Source: Pelagovum pacificum | Lineage (GTDB): Bacteria; Pseudomonadota; Alphaproteobacteria; Rhodobacterales; Rhodobacteraceae | DNA length: 64,000 nucleotides | Assembly (NCBI RefSeq): GCF_016134045.1 | Contig: NZ_CP065915.1 | Span: 2,046,001 to 2,110,000 of the forward strand | Direction of reading: 5' to 3' | Part shown: positions 58,870 through 64,000 of the stretch, one piece after another | How the letters are laid out: every line of letters starts with the position of its first letter | Position numbering within the stretch: the first letter of the stretch is position 1 | Position numbers and translations under genes: made by a program | Notes under the pieces: generated by a model | Seen by the model: only the letters and a program-made list of their open reading frames with translations | The model's database searches: none | Told to the model about the DNA's origin: nothing

Positions 58870-58952
58870 GGGCTCGCCTCCGTGGTCTCGCGACTGCCCT
58901 ACCCGAAATAGGGGCCGTTCGGGAAGAGGAAAGCCTGCCCCGCGCGAGATCG

Positions 58953-61900
58953 TCAAACGGTGAAATACCAGGTCCGCGCCGGCCCCGGCCCGAACCGGTC
59001 GGACACCTGCGCCACGGTAAGCGCGACCTCCAGTCCCGGCGCCGCGCCATCCGCCAGCATCGCCGCCGCGTCCCAGTCGTAGTGCGGTGAGGTCACCTCG
59101 AGGCTCCGGACCGTCGCTCCCTCGACGGCGAGCGTGACGCTGTATGCCTCCCGCTCATCCCCCAGCGGCACGTCCGGTCCCGCCCAGCCGTCGCCGTCGA
59201 TCCGCGTGCGCCGCACCCATGACAGGCGCAGCCCGCTGCCCTCGGGTCGGCGTCGGAAGTGGCACACCGGGTAGGGTCGCAGCCCGTTGCCGGCGAAAGC
59301 ATGTACCGCCTCGCGATAGCTCGGGTGATCAAGCGGCCGGTCCGCCGGCCCCCATCGCAACGTCCGCCCGGTCTCACGCGCCGAGAGCGGCAGTCCGACT
59401 TGCCGGACGCGCGACGTCATCAGAACGAACAGGCTCCCCGCCGGCCAGCTGGCGGGCATGATCCCGTCGCTGCCGCCCTGCCCGCGCAATCGCAGGGTCA
59501 GGTCCCAGACACCGGGCGCGACGAGCGTGGCATGGGCGAACTGAAACAGCTCCCACCCGTCGGGGGTGCCGTCCCCGATCGCGGCGAGGTTCGCACCAGC
59601 CAACACTTCCGCCTCCGACACGGACGCCAGCGCGCCCTGAAGCACCGTCACGCGCAGCGCCGGTCCCCTGTCCCAGATGCCCGGTCGCGCGGATTCCAGC
59701 ACCGTATCGGTCACCCCGACGACGGCGGGTCGCGGGACCACCTGGTCGAGCGTGAAGTCCCCGCCACCCGCCGACTGGTAAAGCGCGACCGGCCCGGGCC
59801 ACGGATCGGCCACCGACGCAAACCACGGCGCATGAGGCACCTCATCGCCACGGATCAGCGGCAGGTCGAGGAACAGCCCCTCGACCGGCAGCGGCACGGC
59901 GGGCGGCGGCAGACTGCGCAATGCGGAGCCCGGATCGCGCGCGCGGTAGATTTCGGGCTCGACCCGCACCGCCTCGACCGTCCGCTCGAGCCCGTCCTCG
60001 GCCCGGTCGATGCGGTAGAGGCCGGTCGCCTTTCCGTTGTCCTCCACGCGCACGACATCGCCGGGGCCGAACGCCCGTCCCGAGGGCGGCAACGCGAAGC
60101 GGAGGTGGTCGCGCGCAACCCGCGCCTCGGCCAGCATCCGCTCCGCCAGCGCCTGACCCTCGCCACGGGTCATCGCCATGTCGAGGTCGGTGCCCGACAC
60201 CGCGCGCGAGCTGTCGCGGGGGTGGATCGCTTCGGCGCAGGCGGCGGCGTAGTTTCCGCCGCTTTCGATGAAGCCGATCCGAACCCGGCCAGTCATCTCC
60301 GCCTCTCCCTCGCGGGTGCGCTCGATCAGTTCCGGCTGGTCGGGCAGCAGGGCCAGCGTCTCCGTCGTGACCGTGCCGTCGGCCTCTCCGTCCCGCGTGC
60401 GGAACACCAGCCGCCCCTCCCGCTCCATCGCATCGAACCCGTGGGCGAGCATCAGCGGCTGGAGCGCGGCACGGATCGTGCCGACCTGTCCGAGCGTATA
60501 GCCCCGGACGAGACCGTAGAGCTCTTTCGTATCAACCCCTTGAACCCCAGCCTCACGGCAGAGCGCCTCGACGACCTGCGCCAGCGGCCGGTGCGCTGTG
60601 CGCCCGGTCAGCCAGTGGCCGAACTCGTGGTTCGCACCGTCCGACCAGACGTCGGTGCGACCGGGAAAGGCCGGCCAGGGCCGCGCGTCCCAAGACCAGG
60701 CATGCGCCCGGTCCATGTCGAGCATCCGCTTGCCGGTGTAGATCGAGACCGGGTTGTTCGCGGGGTCGGAATAGTAGCCGATCAGCGCCCGCAGGTACTG
60801 CATCTGCATGAACGCGTCACGGTAGCCGTTTGAATAATATGGCAAAGCCGACTCGGAACTTTTGGGATCCACGAACTTGTTCGGCTGGTTTGCGCCCTTG
60901 TCGACCGCGCCGCAGCCGAACTCGGTGAACCAGATCGGCTTCATGCCCGGCTCCCACGCGCTCGGCTCCGGCGCGCGTTCGCCGTCGATCCGGTCGTGGT
61001 GATAGTTGTCCCACCAGCCGGCGAGGTCCTTGTAGCGCCACGTGAAGGGCTCACCATAGAAGTCGGTGATCGGGGTGCGGATCTGCGCGTCGCGGTGGGC
61101 GTCCGAAGCATAATACCAGTCGAACCCTTCGCCCCCGGCGACGTTCGCCCGCAGGTAATCGAGGTTGTAGATCGACCCCCAGTGCGCATCGGCGTGGCCG
61201 CTGCCGTCGCGCCAGTCGGCGAGCGGCATGTAATTGTCGATCCCGACGAAATCCACATTGGAATCAGCCCATAGCGGGTCGATGTTGAAGTACTTGTCGC
61301 CGGTCCCATCGGGTTGATAGCCGTGATATTCGGACCAGTCGGCGGCATAGCCGATCTTGACCTCCGACCCGAGGATCGTCCTGACGTCCGCCGCGAGCTG
61401 CCGCAGCGCATCGACGGCCGGGAAGCCTGCCGCATCGCGGATTTGCGTCAGGCCGCGCATCTCGGAGCCGATGCAGAAGGCATCGACCCCGCCCGCAAGC
61501 GCGCAGAGATGGGCGTAGTGCAGGATGAACCGGCGATAGGACCATTCCGCCGGGCCCGTGTAGGCGACGGTGTCGGTGCCGGGCTCGAAGTCTCCCGGCG
61601 CGGCGGTCCCGAAGAAGGCCGCGACCTCGGCGGCGGCGGTCGCTGTCCGATCGGGTGATCCCGCCTGTCCCGGCGCGGCAGAGAGCGTGATCCGACCCCG
61701 CCACGGCAGCGCCGGCTGGCCGATCTCGCCCGTCCAGGGGTCAGGCAGGCTGTTTCTCGCAAGCTGGTCCATCAGGATGAACGGATAGAAAACAATGGAT
61801 TGCCCGGCGTCCTTCATGTGCCGGATTGACTGGATCACCGACTGATCGGTCGGTGTGCCGCCACAGACAGGCGCACCCTCGACATATGGCACGACTTCCG

Positions 61901-62888
61901 CACTCGCCCGGTCGAGCGCGCTGACCGTCCAGGGCATGTCGCCGTCCTCGTCGTGATGTTCCACCATCGGGCGCAGACGACAGGTGCCGCACCGCAGGTC
62001 GTCGCCAAACCACGAGACGATGAGCGACACCGATCCACAGTTCGGCAGTTCGTCCGCCAACGCCCTGAAAGAGGTCACGAAATCCGCTTCGCCGGAGCTC
62101 GTGTTGACGTTCGGCAGCCGTGACCGACCGAAGCCCGCGTTTACGGTGACCGGGTCAGTGGCCAGCGCATATTCGCCGGAGCCCGGCATCATCGCCACAC
62201 CCCGGATCGCGCGGGCGATGTCCGGCGGATCGATGTCGGAGGCGTCCTCGGGTCCCGCCGGGCGCGACACTTCGAACGAGAAGGACGGCACCCGGTTGCC
62301 GAACTGGCCGAGGGCGAGCTCCTCGAACAGCACATAGGCGATCCCCCGGTAGGCGGGCGCCCGTCCCGCACCCTCCACCGCCTCGATATTCGGATCGGGG
62401 AGCTGGTCCTCGCTCCCCTTGTAGACGCGCATGTCGAGCATGTGCGCCGGGACCTCGCGGCCGTCGGCCCAGATGCGGCCGATGCTCGTGATCTCGCCCT
62501 CGCAGACCGCCACGGCAAGGCTGACGCTGTAACTGTAATCGACCGTCGTCACCTCGGGCTGGCGCGGCGCGCCCTTGCCGCCGCCGCCCGTGGTCGTGCT
62601 GCTGTCCTGCTCGCGGAACCGGCTCGCCCAGATGACCTGGCCCGCGACGCGCGCCCGTCCGTAGACGCGGCCCACGGGGGCCCCCTCGCTCGCACCGGTC
62701 AGGCGGAAGCGGTCGACGCGCGCCGTCTCCACCGTCTCGCTGCCCTGGCCGAGGACGCGGGTGTCGAGCATACGTCCCGCCGTCGCGCCGACGGCCCGGC
62801 CCCACGTGGCGCCGGACAGTCCGAGGACCGTGCCGCCGAGGCTGCCGCCCACGGCCATGCCCGCCGCGCCGAGTACGATCGTGGCCAT
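58953..62888 (-). CDS. GTA host-specificity/tail-tip protein (ORFg15 type)
   Basis: Predicted 1311 residues, the terminal tail-fibre-hub protein of Rhodobacterales gene transfer agents. The N-terminus MATIVLGAAGMAVGGSLGGT is a glycine-rich hydrophobic stretch typical of ORFg15. A central TIM-barrel-like glycoside hydrolase region (about 435-750) has VDFVGIDNYMPLADWRDGSG, GFDWYYASDAHRD and KPIWFTEFGCGAVDKGANQP. The C-terminal third matches the phage-tail baseplate-like GTA part. Length is right for intact ORFg15 (about 1300). It probably contacts or cuts recipient surface polysaccharide. Confidence 0.93.
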   Translation of the reverse strand: MATIVLGAAGMAVGGSLGGTVLGLSGATWGRAVGATAGRMLDTRVLGQGSETVETARVDRFRLTGASEGAPVGRVYGRARVAGQVIWASRFREQDSSTTTGGGGKGAPRQPEVTTVDYSYSVSLAVAVCEGEITSIGRIWADGREVPAHMLDMRVYKGSEDQLPDPNIEAVEGAGRAPAYRGIAYVLFEELALGQFGNRVPSFSFEVSRPAGPEDASDIDPPDIARAIRGVAMMPGSGEYALATDPVTVNAGFGRSRLPNVNTSSGEADFVTSFRALADELPNCGSVSLIVSWFGDDLRCGTCRLRPMVEHHDEDGDMPWTVSALDRASAEVVPYVEGAPVCGGTPTDQSVIQSIRHMKDAGQSIVFYPFILMDQLARNSLPDPWTGEIGQPALPWRGRITLSAAPGQAGSPDRTATAAAEVAAFFGTAAPGDFEPGTDTVAYTGPAEWSYRRFILHYAHLCALAGGVDAFCIGSEMRGLTQIRDAAGFPAVDALRQLAADVRTILGSEVKIGYAADWSEYHGYQPDGTGDKYFNIDPLWADSNVDFVGIDNYMPLADWRDGSGHADAHWGSIYNLDYLRANVAGGEGFDWYYASDAHRDAQIRTPITDFYGEPFTWRYKDLAGWWDNYHHDRIDGERAPEPSAWEPGMKPIWFTEFGCGAVDKGANQPNKFVDPKSSESALPYYSNGYRDAFMQMQYLRALIGYYSDPANNPVSIYTGKRMLDMDRAHAWSWDARPWPAFPGRTDVWSDGANHEFGHWLTGRTAHRPLAQVVEALCREAGVQGVDTKELYGLVRGYTLGQVGTIRAALQPLMLAHGFDAMEREGRLVFRTRDGEADGTVTTETLALLPDQPELIERTREGEAEMTGRVRIGFIESGGNYAAACAEAIHPRDSSRAVSGTDLDMAMTRGEGQALAERMLAEARVARDHLRFALPPSGRAFGPGDVVRVEDNGKATGLYRIDRAEDGLERTVEAVRVEPEIYRARDPGSALRSLPPPAVPLPVEGLFLDLPLIRGDEVPHAPWFASVADPWPGPVALYQSAGGGDFTLDQVVPRPAVVGVTDTVLESARPGIWDRGPALRVTVLQGALASVSEAEVLAGANLAAIGDGTPDGWELFQFAHATLVAPGVWDLTLRLRGQGGSDGIMPASWPAGSLFVLMTSRVRQVGLPLSARETGRTLRWGPADRPLDHPSYREAVHAFAGNGLRPYPVCHFRRRPEGSGLRLSWVRRTRIDGDGWAGPDVPLGDEREAYSVTLAVEGATVRSLEVTSPHYDWDAAAMLADGAAPGLEVALTVAQVSDRFGPGPARTWYFTV

Positions 62889-62891
62889 GCG

Positions 62892-63323
62892 CTAACTCCC
62901 TGTGCGAAACGCAAAACGGGCGACGATGCGCCGCTCCCACGGCGCGGACAGGTGGCTCTCGACCACGCCGTGCCCGCTGTAGGCGTGGATGAACCGTGCG
63001 GTCGCCCCGACCTCGGACTGTATGCCGAGGTGACGCGCTTCCGCCCCGTTGCGCATCCGGAACAGCAGAACGTCGCCCGGTGCGGCGATCTCCAGCGGCC
63101 GGGCGTCGAGGTGCCGTCCGGCGGCCCGCCAAAGAAGCTCCTCGCCCTGCGGTGCGGTCCAGTCGGCAGTGTAGGCGGGCACAGGTTCAGGCTCTGCGCC
63201 GAACGCCTCGCGCCAGATGCCGCGGATCAGGCCGAGGCAATCGGTCCCGGCGCCGCGCGTCGAGCCCTGGTGGAGGTAGGGCGTGCCGATCCAGCCCCGC
63301 GCGATCGCGACGATGTCGGTCAT
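62892..63323 (-). CDS. GTA NlpC/P60-family peptidase (ORFg14 type)
   Basis: Predicted 143 residues. The catalytic Cys29 is in GTDCLGLIRG and the catalytic His98 in EARHLGIQSE, the NlpC/P60 papain-like dyad. In GTAs this is the tail-associated cell-wall peptidase needed to reach the recipient cytoplasm. It lies three bases before the ORFg15-type gene. Confidence 0.93.
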   Translation of the reverse strand: MTDIVAIARGWIGTPYLHQGSTRGAGTDCLGLIRGIWREAFGAEPEPVPAYTADWTAPQGEELLWRAAGRHLDARPLEIAAPGDVLLFRMRNGAEARHLGIQSEVGATARFIHAYSGHGVVESHLSAPWERRIVARFAFRTGS

Positions 63324-64000
63324 GTCCGGCGCCCCCCGTCGTTGGTGCCGTCGAGGCGCGGCACGGCGGCCAGCCAATCTTCGCCCGGCACATGAGGAAA
63401 GCCGCGGAAATTTATGAAATTGCTGAATTTCGTCCGACAGGTCGCGTCCGATTTGTCGCAGCCCGGCTCGACCCGCACGGTATCACCAAGGGTCAGCGTG
63501 GCGCGCAGAGGCTCCCACAGGCCAAGTACCCGCTCCGTGCCCTCGATCGCGTCGTCCTTGACGACCGCGCTCAATCCCGCCGCAGCGCCGCTCAGGACGG
63601 CGAGCCGACCGAGCGCATACCATCCCGGCGGACGCCCGGTGTCTGCGAGGCGGATCACCCTGTTTTCAAAAACCTCGGCCACCGTGTCCGTGTCGCTAAG
63701 CGGCGAGAGGTCCAGCCCGCAAGCCCGGTCGCCGAGCACCGCGTCGCAGGTCGGCTGGAACGACCGGCCGACGGGGTGGTTCAGCGCCTCGGCCAGCCCA
63801 CGCAGCTCTGCGTGAAACGCGCCGCCGCCGCGCCGGATGTCGCCGATATGGCCGCGAAAGGTCACCTGCCGCTCTGCCGGCGCGCGCCAGTTGACGAGCC
63901 AGCCCGTCACCTCTGCCCCGTCGAAGCGGCCGGCCTCGATGTCGGACTCGGTCACCGCGTCGTCCGACAGCACGCCGAGCGCTTCGGAATTGTCGACCGA
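63320..64000 (-). CDS. DUF2163 phage/GTA tail protein (ORFg13 type), partial
   Basis: The reading frame continues to the window edge, so the N-terminus is missing; about 227 codons are visible from SVDNSEALGVLSDDAVTESD to the stop. DUF2163 features include GWLVNWRAPAERQVTFRGHI, GVEPGCDKSDATCRTKF-like text (RVEPGCDKSDATCRTKFSNF) and FINFRGFPHVPGEDWL. It is the tail distal protein adjacent to ORFg14 in GTA clusters. It overlaps ORFg14 by four bases. The expected full length is about 290-300 residues. Confidence 0.9.
   Translation of the reverse strand, partial: SVDNSEALGVLSDDAVTESDIEAGRFDGAEVTGWLVNWRAPAERQVTFRGHIGDIRRGGGAFHAELRGLAEALNHPVGRSFQPTCDAVLGDRACGLDLSPLSDTDTVAEVFENRVIRLADTGRPPGWYALGRLAVLSGAAAGLSAVVKDDAIEGTERVLGLWEPLRATLTLGDTVRVEPGCDKSDATCRTKFSNFINFRGFPHVPGEDWLAAVPRLDGTNDGGRRT

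Overview
The window is GC-rich, dense, single-chromosome-style DNA from an alphaproteobacterium, most likely a Rhodobacterales (roseobacter-type) member. The evidence is gene content: the 3' end of a gene transfer agent (GTA) cluster, a pdhA-pdhB-pdhC operon whose E1-beta carries its own lipoyl domain, a form II coxSLM cluster, a DUF2849-cysI-cysH-DUF934-fpr sulfite reduction cluster, and short intergenic repeats. No rRNA, tRNA, insertion sequence, prophage integrase or CRISPR array was seen.

Layout. 0-5 kb: lon with a heat-shock-like promoter, a membrane protein and tgt. 5-9 kb: a macro-domain-like gene divergent from a RimB-RimK fusion, then an arsenic cluster (arsR, a truncated arsC-like remnant, aquaglyceroporin, glutaredoxin-type arsC). 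9-15.4 kb: an Fe-S assembly DUF59 protein, an MscS channel, a satD/DUF3307 pair behind 28-bp-spaced operators, an IscA-type protein, a 2OG-Fe(II) oxygenase, tpiA and a GNAT. 15.5-23.3 kb: a TRAP transporter (dctP, dctQ, dctM), a hydroxyacid dehydrogenase, and a dctB/dctD-like two-component system. 23.4-28.1 kb: an orphan P450, glpK and a PAS histidine kinase. 28.3-34.4 kb: an Lrp-type regulator divergent from sulfur assimilation genes. 34.7-39 kb: two secreted or membrane-anchored acidic low-complexity proteins flanking infC. 39-45 kb: xdhC, a molybdopterin-binding gene and coxS-coxL-coxM. 45-51 kb: two tandem cyclophilins, pgk, a secreted protein of unknown role, class I fructose-bisphosphate aldolase and a lipoprotein. 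51-57 kb: an FtsB-type protein, a DUF6924-like protein, a second lipoprotein and the pyruvate dehydrogenase operon. 57-64 kb: cysK, cysE, and the last three GTA genes (host-specificity protein, NlpC/P60 peptidase, partial DUF2163).

How the parts fit. Sulfate assimilation appears in two places: reduction at 28.9-34.4 kb and cysteine synthesis (cysE, cysK) at 57-58.9 kb. Carbon genes (TRAP uptake, tpiA, pgk, fda, pdhABC, glpK) suggest a heterotroph living on organic acids, with CO dehydrogenase-like molybdenum chemistry. Regulation visible in the DNA includes palindromes upstream of arsR, satD, cysG/lrp, dctP and pdhA. At least two of these genes (arsR, satD) look leaderless.

The items most worth following are four. 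The dctD-like regulator has lost the GAFTGA loop and the Walker A lysine, yet tandem DctD-like palindromes remain upstream of dctP. The satD operator array has three units at exact 28-bp steps. An arsenate reductase remnant sits inside the ars operon. An unrecognised 84-residue gene lies between pdhB and pdhC.
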